From the NCBI GenBank assembly GCA_015680685.1, contig MNCI01030541.1, positions 472,024 through 536,023 of the forward strand: a DNA stretch of 64,000 bases, in the 5' to 3' direction. Positions 33,311 to 46,032 of the stretch are shown here, piece by piece. The stretch comes from Gnetum montanum (Eukaryota; Streptophyta; Gnetopsida; Gnetales; Gnetaceae). The notes beneath the pieces were generated by a model. It saw only the letters and a program-made list of their open reading frames with translations, was not told the origin of the DNA and did not search any database. Each line of letters starts with the position of its first letter. Position 1 is the first letter of the stretch. The translations under genes and the position numbers were made by a program.

Positions 33311-33399
33311 CATCCCTTGCCTTTAAAATAACATATATGTAGTTAGGTGAAATTTTTAGTGCATTATTTTTTTAAACTATGCATATTGCTCTCACTAAG

Positions 33400-35990
33400 A
33401 TAGGTGCAGCTTGACATTTTTCTAGTTTGTTTCTATAGGATTACTGCAAGATTTTCAACATGAATACATACAAGCATCTTTAATCACCCCTGGTCCTCAC
33501 TAGATCCCATGGTGATCTCATGTGATGCATTGACCCACAATGCCTAGACCTTGAGCCCATAGCCTATGATGAATACATAAGATGTATAGAGGCACTGCTA
33601 GACTAGCTAGATCATCTAGTTAGGGCTCTCGATCTAGAGGCAGGTGAAGTTACCAAGGATCCCCTCATTAAAGTCCCTATAGCAACATCTAGTGGTGAGG
33701 CCAAAACATTAAAACTTAGTTCTTTATTAGAGTCCCAACATGTCCAAAACATTGCAAAAGTACTCAATGAAAACATCAAGGTATTTGCATGGTCTTACAA
33801 AGACATGTCAGGTGTAGTTCCTTACTTAGTGCAACACAACATAATCCTTGATCCCAACATAAAACTTGTTAAGTAGAAAGCTCACAAGGTTAGACCTGAG
33901 GTGGGGTTGGTAGTCCATGATGAAATCACTAAGCTCTAAGTTGTTGACTACATTGACTAGTTCTCCAACATCGTGGTTGTACCCAAGAAAAATAGAAGCA
34001 TATGCATTTGCATAGACGTACAGGACTTGAACAAGGCAATCATTTAAGATGATTTTTTGTTTCCTAGTATTGGCCAATTGGTCGATACTATAGCTAGTCA
34101 TGCCTTGTTGTCCTTTATGGATGGGTTCTTGGGTTACAACCAGATTTAGATCAACCTAGAGCACCAGCTTAGTACTACCATCATGACCCCTTAGGGTACA
34201 TTTTGTTACACAATGATGCCCTTTGGGCTCAAGAACACAAGAGCAACCTATCAACAAGGCATGACATACATTTTTAGTGATTACCTATTAGGTTTGCTTA
34301 ATGATTACATTGATGGTATAGTAGTTAAGTCCAAGGCATCACACGATGATGCAGATGAGTTAGACCTTGTGCTCAAATGTTACCTAAAGCATGAACTTAG
34401 GTTAAATACTAGGAAATGTGTCTTTGGCATCAAGACGGGCTGCATGCTAGGTTTTGTAGTATCTAAAGTGGGCATACATGTAGACCCTGATAAGGTTAAG
34501 GCCATTACCAACTTAGCACCACTGGCTAACCTTAAGGAGATATGAGGGTTACAAAGTAGATTGCAATTCATATGCCAATTTATCGCATGGTTGATCGACA
34601 AGTTGCAGCCAATGCAACACTTACTCAAAAAGTGAGTCCATTTTGAGTGGATGACTCAATGCTAAGAGGCATTTGACAACCTTAAATAGGAGCTGGCTCA
34701 ACTTCCAATGGTCTACCCTCTACAAGGAGATAAATCATTCTACATCTAGCTTGCTATCTTTGACGCATTCATTACTTCTTTGCTTTGTCAAAAGAGAGAA
34801 AATGGCATAGAGGTCCTAGTACACTACTTAAGCCATGCATTAGTTGCCTATGAAGCAAAGTATAACGATGTGGAAAAGAACTACCTTATCTTAGTCTTTG
34901 CACTTAAGAAGTGGAGGCACTATCTTTTGCACAGCCAAGTCAACATCATCTGCAAAAGCAATGTACTTTGAGCCATTACAATGAATACTTATGAGAGCAG
35001 TTGCATTACATGTTGGAAAGCAATAACTGCAGAGTTTGACCTACACTACATTATGCAAGAATTAACCAAAGATCAAGCAATAGCTACTCAACTTATGGCT
35101 TCACCAATCAATAATCAAGAAATGATAGATGTGAAATTTTTGGATGAGCACATCACTAGCATAAGTCAAGTGCTTGATAACTTTGAGGTACTGCTACACT
35201 TCAATGATGCTTTGACCTCTCAAGGGGGTAGCACCACTATAGTCATCATGCTCCCCTCTAGGGAGATCTGACCCTTTGCATACCATTATGCATTTCCATG
35301 TAGTAACAACATGGTGGAGTATAAAGGTTTCCTTCAAGGTATCCTAAAAACTCGCAACCTAGGAATACAAAACCTAGTAATTTGAGAGGCTTATGCTTGT
35401 AAAGCCCAACACTTGCAACCTTTTTGTGACCTAGCAAAGTAGTTTCTCAAGTGATTTGCAATTGCTAATGTTTAGCATATCCTCCACAATGAAAACACCA
35501 TCGCCAATGCCTTAGTGATGTTAACCTTAAGAATTGCATCGGAAATGTTTCACACCTTGCCCACCTTGATGGAAGATTACACTATGCCTATCATGAAAAC
35601 AGCTAGCATTTCATCTATAGCCATAGTAAACACAACCCACGTAGTAGAGTCATACAGTGACATCAAGGCATATCTTCTACAAGGTGAATCTCTACAGTAT
35701 GTGATCACTGCTCAAAAAGGATGCAGTGCCGAAATGATTGTGGTAGCACATTATCATGCGTGATAGCACACTATGCCTAGATCCTACAAGGGCATACTAT
35801 TAACTTGCATTAGTGATAGCGAAGTGTAGACAATCGTTGAACAAGTCCATGAGGGACTTTGTGAAGGCCACATACCACCCATGTCAATGATGGCAAAGAT
35901 CAAACGCTTAGGCTACTATTGGCCTTACATGAAGCACACTTGCATCTCCAAGGCCAAGGCATGTAACACATGTCAATGACATGGCAACTC
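33400..35990 (+). pseudogene. Element A, first RT-RNase H-integrase block, truncated in integrase
   Basis: Pre-RT segment (VFAWSYKDMSGVVPYLVQHN, about 33780-33840), RT (FMDGFLGYNQ; MMPFGLKNTRATYQQ at 34213; catalytic YIDG at about 34305, where YVDD is expected), connection (KCVFGIKTGCMLGFVVSKVG), RNase H (VLVHYLSHALVAYEAKYNDV), archaeal-type RNase H (LHFNDALTSQGGST near 35200), and the integrase N-terminus (EGLCEGHIPPMS, then ACNTCQ at 35960-35977). The reading ends there in unrelated sequence. Mostly TAG stops. A second copy follows at 37.6 kb. Confidence 0.8.
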
Positions 35991-37394
35991 CATTGGCCCT
36001 TTCCCCTCCCTTATAGCTTTCCGTACACATTTTTTGTCCCCTAATGCCTAGCCCTCCCCTTTGCCCTCACCCTAGATTAACCCCATGACACTCTTGCTTA
36101 TCCATGCTCCTTGTGGTATCTTGCTCTCGTCTTCCTATTACCTCACTCATCCACACACTATGCTCATCCACACGTATGCAAAGAATAGAAGCATGGTGAA
36201 GGATGAACCCTCTACCCCATACCCAACACTGTGCTCAAGTCCAACGCCTTCATTTTTTTCCCCTCTCCTCCTTCTCACATGCCATGGCTTTTGGAAATAA
36301 GAGACAAAAGTGGGGAAGCAGAAAATCATAACAGTCCAATGGTCAAGCTTGATATTTCACAAAGACATCACTCTTGCCCCACCAATGGCGATTCCCAATA
36401 GCCATCGCCTAAGACACAGGGTCCCTTGCCTCATGTAGCTACACACAAAAGAAAAAAATCCTCCCTTGTCCCAATGCACTATAGCCATGCAAATGAGGAA
36501 ATAAAATCCTCATTTTTTCCCTTCTCCCTTTCCCTATGCATCGTAACCCTCAAGGTAAATAGAAACTTACACAATAAACCCTCCTTGCTTTGCCCCAAAA
36601 TGATACCTCAAGAAATATCAAACCCCTGTAGCTCACATGTTTCCCCTTTTCCCATTTGACACAAATAGAAAATCAAAAAAAAAATGCTAACATAGAGCCA
36701 CAACCCATGCACATGTCTTCTCTCTTTGGCCATGGCCACCATGGTGGCCAAGGCGGCAACATGCCCTACCAAGGTAGGCCACCCTAGAATGCAAACCCCA
36801 ACGCTAGACAAGGAAAAGAAGAATATGAAGAAACAAAAATGATTACAAGGAGGAAAGCATAGCAAGTGTACTTGGAGATTAGTGGCACTCTCCTCTCCTT
36901 CACCTACATACACAGTAGGTGTTCCATGGCTCATCTTCCCTCTTTCACATTGGTGAGTCCAGGGTGTTGATAGTCACTATAGCACATCATCCTAGTGCTA
37001 CGCTCTGGCGCTTTACTCTTCTTGCAATGCTCTGGGCTCCACACCTCACTCTAACCATTCTATGTTCTATAATTTCTTGTTTTCACTTTGAAAAATTATA
37101 GTATATCCCTTGGTAAAGTATGCATATATACCCCCCTTGGGGTAATTAAATGTGCCACCTACCACACTAGCGCATCAACACTTTGGCAAATTTTCTTGGT
37201 TTTTTGTGGAGTGTAGTAAGGAGGTGAGTGTAGCAAGGGGTGGGCATAGCAATTAGAGTTAGAAAATTTTTTGAACTTTTTCTAATGATTCCCAGACTTA
37301 GAAAATTTTCTAAGATTTTTCTAGTTGCCAAGCAAATGCTCAGCCCAATTCCATGTTCTAGATACTCTCTACCCTACTTGAACCAATGCATCTT
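35991..37394. other. Non-coding stretch between the two pol blocks of A
   Basis: No gene is supported. The last 450 bp (about 37080-37570) resemble 32920-33390 upstream of the first pol block, including the phrase 'aagataggtgcagc(t/c)tgacatt' just before each. The earlier part is GC- and C-rich with short ORFs, similar in character to 32150-32900, and may be a second copy of the antisense promoter/intron region. Confidence 0.4.
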
Positions 37395-37495
37395 GCATAA
37401 ACAATGATCCACTAATACGTTAAATTGGCAAATGATGGTTCGCTAAGACCTTAAACTATCAATCCATGGCTTGCCAAGGCCTGAAACTAGCTCAC
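37395..37495 (+). repeat. TTAAACT-type array before the second RT block in A
   Basis: Three units (gatccactaatacgttaaatt; ttcgctaagaccttaaacta; cttgccaaggcctgaaacta), equivalent to 33170-33310. Confidence 0.55.
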
Positions 37496-37559
37496 ATGTT
37501 TACTTTTCTAAATCTACTTTTGCACATTTAGGCAATTTCTCATTGCATTGCTTTCCTCA

Positions 37560-40500
37560 TTTTATGCATTATGACTCTATTAAGATAGGTGCAGCCTGAC
37601 ATTCTTTCTGGGTGTTTTATAGGATATGTCATAGGATTACAACATGAGATCATATGAGCATCTTCATTCACCCCTGATCCTCATTGGACCTCATGGTAAC
37701 CTCATCTGATGCATCGATGCCTAATGCCTAGACCTTGAGTCCCCAACCTATGATGACTATGTAACATTTGTAGATTGGCCCAACCATCTAGTTAGGGATC
37801 TTAATCTAAAGGTAGGTGACATCACTAAGGATTTCCTTATCAAAGTCCTTGTAGCAACACTTAGTGACAAGGTGAAGACATTGAAACTTAGTTTCCTCCT
37901 AAAGCCTCAGCACACCCAAAGCATCATCAAAGTTCTCAATGAAAACATCAAGGTGTTTGCATGGTCCTACGAGAAAATGCCAAGCTTAGATCCTTGCATA
38001 GTGTAGCACAACATCATCCTCAATCCTTGCATAAAATTGGTTAAACAGAAAGCTTGTAAGGTTAGGCCTAAGGTGGCGTTGGCAGTTTGTGATAAAATCA
38101 CCAAGCTCTACAAGGCTAATTTCATCTAGGTAGTCGACTATGCAGATTGGATTTCCAACATCATGGTTGTACCTAAGAAAAATGGAAGCATACACATTCG
38201 CATAGAATTTTGGTACCTAAACAAAGTGACCATCAAAGATAATTTTCTATTGCCTAGCATCGACCAACTAGTTGATACTATGGTTGTTCATGCCTTGTTA
38301 TCCTTCATGGATGGGTTCTCGAGATACAACCAGATTTAGATCAACCCAAAGCACCAACTCAGTACAACCTTCATGATTCCCTAGGGTACATTTTGCCATA
38401 CAATGATGCTTTCAGACTAAAGAACATAGGAGAAATGTACGAATGTGTCATGACGTACATCTTCAGTGAATACTTATTAGACTTTCTCAATGACTACGTT
38501 GATGACATAATAGTTAAATCCAAGATGGCACATGATCACATAGATGACTTAGACTGTATACTCAAATGTTGCCTTAGACATGACCTTAGGCTGAATACTA
38601 AGAAGTGTGTCTTTAGTGTTAAGATGGGTTGCATGCTAGGATTTGTGGTATTAGAAGTAGGTATATGCATAGACTTTGATAAGGTTAAGGCCATCACTAA
38701 CTTAGCATCGCCAACTAACGTTAAGGAGCTACATGGGTTACAAGGCAGATTACAATTCATACGTCATTTTATCACATGATTAACTGATAAGCTATGACCA
38801 ATGCAACATTTACTCAAAAGGGGAGTCCACTTCGAGTGGACAGCTCAATGCCAAAAGGCATTTGACAACCTAAAATAGGAGTTGGCTTAGCTTCCAACTA
38901 TCTACCCTCTACAAAGAGATAAACCTTTTTACATATACCTTGTAACTTTCGACATGTCCATTGCTTCTCTGCTTTTCCAAAAGTGAGACGATGGCTCAGA
39001 GGTCCCTGTATACTACCTAAGCCATGCGTTAGTGGCCCATGAAGCAAAATATAATGATGTGAAAAAGAACTACCTAGCCTTAGTCTTTGTGCTTAAAAAG
39101 TGAAGGCATTATGTCTTTTCGTAGTTAGGTAAACATCATATGCAAAAATAATGTACTTCGGGCAATCACAACGAACATCTACGAAAGTAGCCTAATTTCA
39201 CAGTGGAAAGAAATAACCATAAAGTTTGACCTACATTACATAGTGCAAGCATTAACCAAAGGTCAATTAATAGCCACACAACTAATAGCTTCACCAATAA
39301 ATGATCAAACAAAAATAGACCCGAAATTCCCAGACAAGCATGTTAGTAGTATAAGCCAAGTGCCTACCAACTTTGAGGCAATCTTATACTTTGATAACAC
39401 TTCAACCTCTCAAGGAGGTAGTGCTGTTGCTATCATAATGCTTCCCTCTGGGGAGATTTGACCCTTCACATATAGTTTCACATTCCCTTGAATTAACAAC
39501 ATAGCAAAGTATGAGGGTCTCCTTAGAGGTCTTATAGTAACTTGTGACCTAGGAATCCAAAATATAGCAATTTGAGGTGATTCACAGTTAGTCATAAACC
39601 AAGTTACAGAGGTTTACACTTGTAAAGCATAACATTTACAACATTATTGTGACTTGGTGAAGCACTTTCTTTGATGGTTTGCAATTGTAGATATCTGGCA
39701 CATCCCCCACAACGAGAACACTATTGCTGATGCATTAGCCACATTAGCCTTAAGCATTACACTTGACATGTTTCATGTCTTGCCCACTTCAATAATGGAC
39801 TACACCAAGGCCTTCATGCAAGTAATTGACATTGCATCGATAGCCACATCAAGCACAACTCATGCACAAGAACGGTATGACAACATTAAGGTGTATCTTC
39901 AACAGGTTGGCCTTTGCAACATCTAACCAGTACCCAAAAGGATGTAGTGTGAAAATAGTCATGATAGTATGTCATTGTAGCTTATAGCATGATTTATCAT
40001 AGATCCTATGATGACATACTACTAACCTGCATTAATGATGGAAAAGTGTAAACAATTATTGATCAAGTCCATAAGAGACTATGTAGAGGCCACATAGCAC
40101 CCTAGGCAATGGCATTGAAAATTAGACACTTAGGCTACTATTGGCCTTACATGGAGCAAAATTGCATTTCCAAGGTCAAGACATGCAATGTGTGTCAAGG
40201 CATGGCAACTTAATACATGTGCCACCCATTGAACTACACACCACATAGATCACATGGCCATTCCAACGTTGGGGGTTGGATATCATAGTGCCTATCATGC
40301 CTAAGTCCTCCGTAGGACATAGCTTCATCATACCCACAACCAAATACTTTACCAAATGGGTTGAAGCTATTCTTTTTAGGAAGACAACATCGCAACAGGT
40401 TTGTAAATTCATCCTTGATAATATAGTGACCCAATTTGGCCTGCCCATGACCATTGTCACGGACGGGTTATAGTTTACTAGTGTGGAGACCAAAGCCTTC

Positions 40501-41108
40501 TACACATACCTTGGCATTAAGCATTCCTTCTCGTTGAGATACTACTTGCAAGTGAACGGCCAGGTGGAGGCCACAAACAAGGTCATCATCAACTTTTTGA
40601 AGAAGATTCTTAGTAGTAGCAAGTGACAATGACACGAGTAGCTGGTCTACGCACTATGGGCCTACCGCACAACATGAAAAATAATGATAGGTAAGATGCC
40701 ATATAGCCTTGTATATTGTATAAAGTAATTTTTCCTCTTGAATTGCACGTCCCATCACTTCATGTAATCCTCTTGAGATTCATTGATGAGACTTAGAACA
40801 ATGAGTTGAGAATCATTGATCTCGAGTCTATAGAGGAGGAGTGCATGCAAACACTTGATCACATCTAATCGTACCAAGAGAAGCAATGGAAAAAGTACTA
40901 CCATAATTAGCATCAACACCCAATTAGGAGGGGGAACTTAGTTCTCAAGTCCATTCTTGAACTCATGAACAAATTCTCAACCAACTAGGAAGGGCCTTTC
41001 TTGGTCACTAAGGCCTAAGACAATGGAGCATTCAAGCTTGTTGATTTGGATAGTAACAAATTTGCCAATTCAGTCAACAATTCCTACCTAAATCCTTACT
41101 ACGCCTAA
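37560..41108 (+). pseudogene. Element A, second RT-RNase H-integrase block (full extent)
   Basis: Same domain order as in B and in the first block: pre-RT (VFAWSYEKMPS), RT (FMDGFSRYNQ; catalytic YVDD at about 38497-38508), connection (KCVFSVKMGCMLGFVVLEVG, then LHGLQGRLQFIRHFIT), RNase H (VPVYYLSHALVAHEAKYNDV), archaeal-type RNase H (LYFDNTSTSQGGSAVAIIML at 39389 onward; NENTIADALATLAL near 39715), and integrase with WGLDIIVPI (D), VTDGL-FTSVE (D) and NGQVEATNKVI (E), ending near 41108. Stops throughout. It differs from the first block by roughly a quarter of residues, so it is not a recent duplicate. Confidence 0.8.
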
Positions 41109-41745
41109 GATGCAGTGCCACATCAATAAAAGCAAGGTGAGCATATAGTTTACTATGACTATAAACTGGCACAGAATGTCCTTGGGCTACAATGTTAAAC
41201 TAACATCCATAGCTAGTCCGCTATGACTATAAACTGACACAGAACATCCTTAGACTACGACATTAAACTGGCACCCATAGCTCATTTGCTATGATGTTAA
41301 ATTAGCATAAATTATTTGCTACGATGTTAAACTAGCATCCATAGCTAGTTTTCTATGACTATAAATTAGCACAGAATATCCTTGGGCTACAACATTAAAT
41401 TGGCATCCACAACTCATCTACTACTATGTTAAATTGGCACATATCATCCGCTACGATATTAAACTAGCACTGAGCATCAACTATGATGTTAAACTAGCAT
41501 AGGTAGTCCACTATGACTATAAAATAGCATAGAACATCCCTGGGCTATGATGTTAAACTTGTACAACATCCACTATTCACTATGACGTTAAACTAGCACA
41601 CGACAATATGCTAGGACTATAAACTAGTGCACCATGGTCTACTAGGACCTTAAATTAGCACATCATGGTCTTCTAAGACCTTAAACTATGTTAACAGCCT
41701 GCTAAGACCTTAAAATAGATTTGCGGTTCACCACACACAACTCAA
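41109..41745 (+). repeat. TTAAACT-type array after integrase in A
   Basis: More than fifteen degenerate units such as 'gctatgactataaactggca' and 'gctacgatgttaaactagca', of irregular period (30-45 bp). Equivalent to 24268-24740 in B. Confidence 0.75.
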
Positions 41746-43292
41746 CATGCATAGTTTTGCAAACAAGTGAGTGCGAATACTTTCGATCCTCCGTCATCTA
41801 CGCACACCTCATGGGTAAGGTGTGCTGGGGCATTGCAATTCTAGAATGATGTTCACGTCATTAAGAAAAAACCTCTAGAACATTTGTAGCATTACTACCC
41901 TTGGCATTTTTCTGACCTTCTAGAGCTACTACCACCATTGCCAATAGTACCACCCCTAGGCTACGCCAATAGCATCACCAGCCTTGGGTATTTCATTATT
42001 GGTCAGAGCTCTCATCATCAACACCACCCACTGGAGTCCCAGTAGTATTGTGGTGTAGCCACAATACTACCATCCTCTAGCCCTCACCATTGCTTGGGCT
42101 TGGAAGCACATCTAGAAACTTGGCCTCTTACCATTTTCTAGATTTCCAAGTTCCTATCCTGAGTATGGAGTCTCGAGCACTCGCATTGACATTGCCCCCA
42201 ACCCCTTTTCCAGCCTTCCTTGTGTGCTCACTTTCGATGTGGCTACTAGAGCTTTTGTAGCCTTCTAGCTCTGGCGCCTACAATAGCCTTTCTGCTTTGG
42301 CATTGCAAGCCCTTGCAACTAGCCTAGCACTCATGGCACTTGCAGTGCCCTCGCAACTAGTAGTTTTCTCTCATCTCACGTTGTGTGGTTGTTTTGTTGT
42401 CTTCTCTATGTTGTGTTTGTAAGATGAAGCCCCAAAGGTGATCGTTCAAAGATACGTTTCATTATAGTAACAAGGCACCACATTGCTTTCATGTGCTTGG
42501 TTGGACTCACCAGGCCTCTTAAGAGTGCACATCCTTATTATCCCGCTATAGCCTACTTGCAGTTATCCCTTTACCTTACAGTTTCTAGCCTTCCTTGCAA
42601 GCTTCTTTGATGCACATGACATCCTTCTTTCAGTCAACCGCAAAACCCATGACAGACGTAATGCAACTTGTCCCATGGGAAGCCTCTATGGGCTAGTCAA
42701 AGCCTAAGTGGATGTAATGCAACTCATCCTAGGGAGGAAACACCTATTCCATAGATGTGATGTAGTTACTTCTAAGCAAAGCTTGTTGAGTGACATGCAA
42801 TCCACTTAATGATAAGCATCTTGTAGCTAGCATTTCACAAAAAATGGGGCAAAACATGTCCCCAATCAAAGTAGCAAGGTTGCAATTTTGCAACCAGTCC
42901 AACCTTGAATTCGCATTGGCTTTCTCATAAGCACTTCAACGAGAGGCCAACATGGTAGGGGTAAGCCACTCTAGTGCTATGGGTGGAAGCTCTCTCACAA
43001 GCACTTTGAAGAGAGTCCATCATTTTGGCAACAAGCCACCTTGGTGCCATGATCATGGTTAGCCGTGTTGATCTTGCATCTTGTAGCATGATACACTATT
43101 TACATCTCATTCCTCCCTTGCTATCCCAAGAAAATTTCCTACATCCATTACCCTTAGCACACCATTTCCTTTAGCACTCTTGAGCTTGGAGAAGCACCCT
43201 CCGATTAGGTACCAATGAGCAATGTTGGTGTCGTGTTTGCTGTGGTGTTTTGATTTCTTTGTCAACATCTCTTGGGTCACTCCTCCAAATTT
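41746..43292 (+). other. 3' untranslated region of element A
   Basis: No coding is supported. The region 42390-42470 corresponds to 24930-25010 of B. The remainder is moderately GC-rich, with no repeats of note. Confidence 0.4.
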
Positions 43293-43309
43293 CGACAAAG
43301 AGGGATGAA
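43293..43309 (+). other. Polypurine tract of element A
   Basis: cgacaaagagggatgaa just before the 3' LTR; B has the same acaaagaggg core. Confidence 0.6.
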
Positions 43310-45052
43310 TGAAACACCATCAAATTTGGGCTACAACACCGCAACTGCAAATTTTCCTAAGTGTCAACATCAGGCAAATTTGTTCTAAGTTTTCAACCCA
43401 TGATAAATTGTTGGGACTACACTCTAGAGCATAGCTAGCATAGCATGCAGTATAGAACTAGGCTTGCAAAATTTTCTAAGTGCCAACAATGGCCACAAAA
43501 ATTGTCCCAAGTGCCTTACTATGGTTCCATTCATCTTGCTATGCTCTTGAGTGTAGCAACACTCTAGTGGCAAGTTTGCATGAGTGTCAAACCAAAAGTT
43601 GTCAAGATAGCTTAGAATGGAAGAAACAGTTTGGCAAATTTTCTAACTCTTAAGGCTACCCTGCTTGCTATGCTCTAGAGTGTAGCTAGTGTAGCAAGAA
43701 TAAGGATTGCAATTTTAACCAGATTTTTCTAAGTGTTCATGCTATGCCCTATTCCATCCTGCTACACTCATGAGTGTAGTAAGTGTAGTAGTTCTGGACT
43801 TAAGTTTTTTACAAAATTTGCCTAACTGTTGGGCTACTCTAGAGCATAGGTCGCGTAGCAACATGGAACTACCTCCAAAAACTTCTAGAGCTCAACATAG
43901 TCCTTCACTCTTTCGACAAGTAGGATCAACAATTTGCATCTCTTTTGCACCTTGCAATTGCCCCAAATTGTACCTACGCTCAATCTTTTTTGAACGAGGG
44001 GAGAGTGTAGTCCTAGAGTGTAGCCTCCAAATTGCACTATTTTGCATTATTTGCAGGTACATTGCAGTATTTTTTGACTTTGGAACATGCAATCTTGGTA
44101 GCATAGTCACAATCTGGCAAGCTCTTGGGGTCCATTGGAGCACAACAGAGCATTGCACTAGTTTCTCACCTAGGGTTAGTGTAGCTAGGATCAATGTAGC
44201 CTCATCTACCCCCTTTTCCATGTGACACTCAACCAACACTCCATGCTAACCCTAACCCTATAAATACCCTTGCATTTCACATGTTAGTTGGTGGGTTGGC
44301 AATTCCATTTTAGTGGGAGGCATCTTGAAACATTCGGTTGGTAAATTCAAGCAGTAGTTGGCATTTTTAGAGTACCACTTGGCACTGAAGGCACCTTGAG
44401 CACCTTGTATACTAGAGTGTATCAGCACCTTGGCAATACCTTTGCATCCCATTCAGCACCATAGTGCACTGCAGCCCATAGGACACCACGACAACCAACC
44501 CAGCAGGCACAGACTTCATAGCGGACATCGATCTTCACCCTAGGATACCCCAAAGATTATGGCTACACTACTACTGCACCTATCTATGCACCATGTACCG
44601 TCTCACATCTCTTTTGTAATTGCTAAACTCCCCATTTTGGGAAGTGCCATTCTCTCCCTCTTAAGCTCCTCTGCAATTTTAAGCATTTCTGATGCATTTT
44701 TCTTTGACATTTTAGCATTGCATTCACATCTTCTTGCTACTTTCCACATTTTTGCACATTTGCACCATCATTCTCGCACTAGGAAATGTCTCTACGCTTA
44801 GGCTTAGAAGGCCCTGGTACTACCGAAAAAACCATTAGAACGCTTAGCATTATTTCACAATGTCAACACTTGCATTTCGGCTAACCACACCCAATACCCC
44901 AGTTGCTGTTGGCAAAGTACCTATTCAATTGAGAAGACCATCTAGGGTAATGTACTTGCATTTTCCAGCAAGGCTCTTGCATGAAGGTGGGGTTGAGGTT
45001 GTACCCCACAAACCCCTCAATGTTCCAGCCATCGACGTTTTTGGTCACTACA
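43310..45052 (+). repeat. Element A: 3' LTR
   Basis: Starts TGAAACACCATCAAATTT and ends GGTCACTACA. It pairs with 4265-5876 across its length. TATA box at 44259-44266. Compared with the 5' LTR it carries many transitions and several indels. The ORFs at 43770, 44559 and 44860 lie within the LTR and are chance. Confidence 0.75.
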
Positions 45053-46012
45053 CAGCAAGGTCACTTCTATAGTGGCCAAGGCTTATGATTGAGGATGTTC
45101 ATATGGATGAGCACAAGGTGCTAGTAGGGACAACGATGATGGGTAAACACGTGGAGCATCACACATGATAAAGATGTGTGGTCGGACCTAAGTGTGTCCC
45201 ATTTGGAATGTTTGTTTTTTGGTGAGCAAGGGTGGTAAGAACATGAACATGATGGGTAGAGGTCTTTGATTGGCACCATTCGATTATGGAAAACATGCAT
45301 ACCCTAGCAAAGCCATGGCCACCACTCATTTGTGGCTAGCATGCCTCTTCTATTGCTTTCATCAAATTCCATGCTAATCCAAGTGATCAAGGATGCCACA
45401 CTTGGTAGTTTGCATCAATTTGAATAGATGGGTATTAGATTCTTCAATACCAATACATTATTAAAATGATTATTTTTAAACATTGTTGTAAATTTGTTTA
45501 GTATAAATAATGACATTGATGTATGAGAAGGGGAGGAGAAATGCAAGAGAAAACTCACATCAAATTGAATCATCTTTTGCATTTAAATTATTCAGGAAGA
45601 GTGTTGCTACTTTGTGATGATCAATGATCATTAATGTACGAGGGTTGGGAAGTTGTTGCAATGTGGAGGTAGCAAAGTAGGCTCACAAATTAGGTGATGT
45701 CTCATTTGTGATATTTGGTATTAATGATAAATTTATTTAATTTTAATTTGGTTTAATTAGTTGATTTCATCTTTGAACTTAATGTTAGAAGTTAAGGTGA
45801 AGTTTTGTTGATTTTACTTATGAGTGACAATCATAAGTGTGGCCTTTTTGATTGAATTCAAATCTAATCATTATTTTTCTTGATGATATTTTTGACTTTG
45901 AATTGTTCCTCCATAGATACAACTTGCGGGTTAGTCACAGAAGAGGTGATAATTTTTTCAATGAAGATAACTACTAAGGTAACTTAGCACCGAACATTGG
46001 CTGGCTCATCAA
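45053..46012 (+). repeat. Probable 5' LTR remnant of element E
   Basis: AT-rich, non-coding, and ending shortly before the tRNA-Asp-like primer site. No partner LTR is available, so the start is undefined and part of this may be older flanking DNA. Confidence 0.35.
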
Positions 46013-46014
46013 TT

Positions 46015-46032
46015 TGGCATTATTTCCAGTGA
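46015..46032 (+). other. Decayed tRNA-Asp-type primer-binding site of element E
   Basis: TGGCATTATTTCCAGTGA compares with the Athila-type site TGGCGCCGTTGCCGGGGA at 11 of 18 positions. Five of the seven differences are the C-to-T or G-to-A changes expected from loss of methylated cytosines. The position just upstream of gag fits. Confidence 0.45.

Larger units (their letters stand above)
4265..45052 (+). mobile_element. Element A: old Tat-lineage Ty3/gypsy retrotransposon, containing element B
   Basis: Two related LTRs (4265-5876 and 43310-45052) in direct orientation flank gag, protease, an antisense gene, two RT-integrase blocks, a 3' region and a polypurine tract. LTR similarity looks like about 80% by eye, so it is old. 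The flanking pentamers are tagcc on the left and cagca on the right; they match at only three of five positions, so the target duplication is not clean. B (9929-27031) is a later insertion in its protease region. All reading frames of A are broken. Confidence 0.75.

Noticed and set aside
44245-44262. Telomere-like 'ctaaccctaaccctata'
   Set aside because: Only two units, part of the LTR TATA region of A; the 5' LTR has no such repeat at that place.
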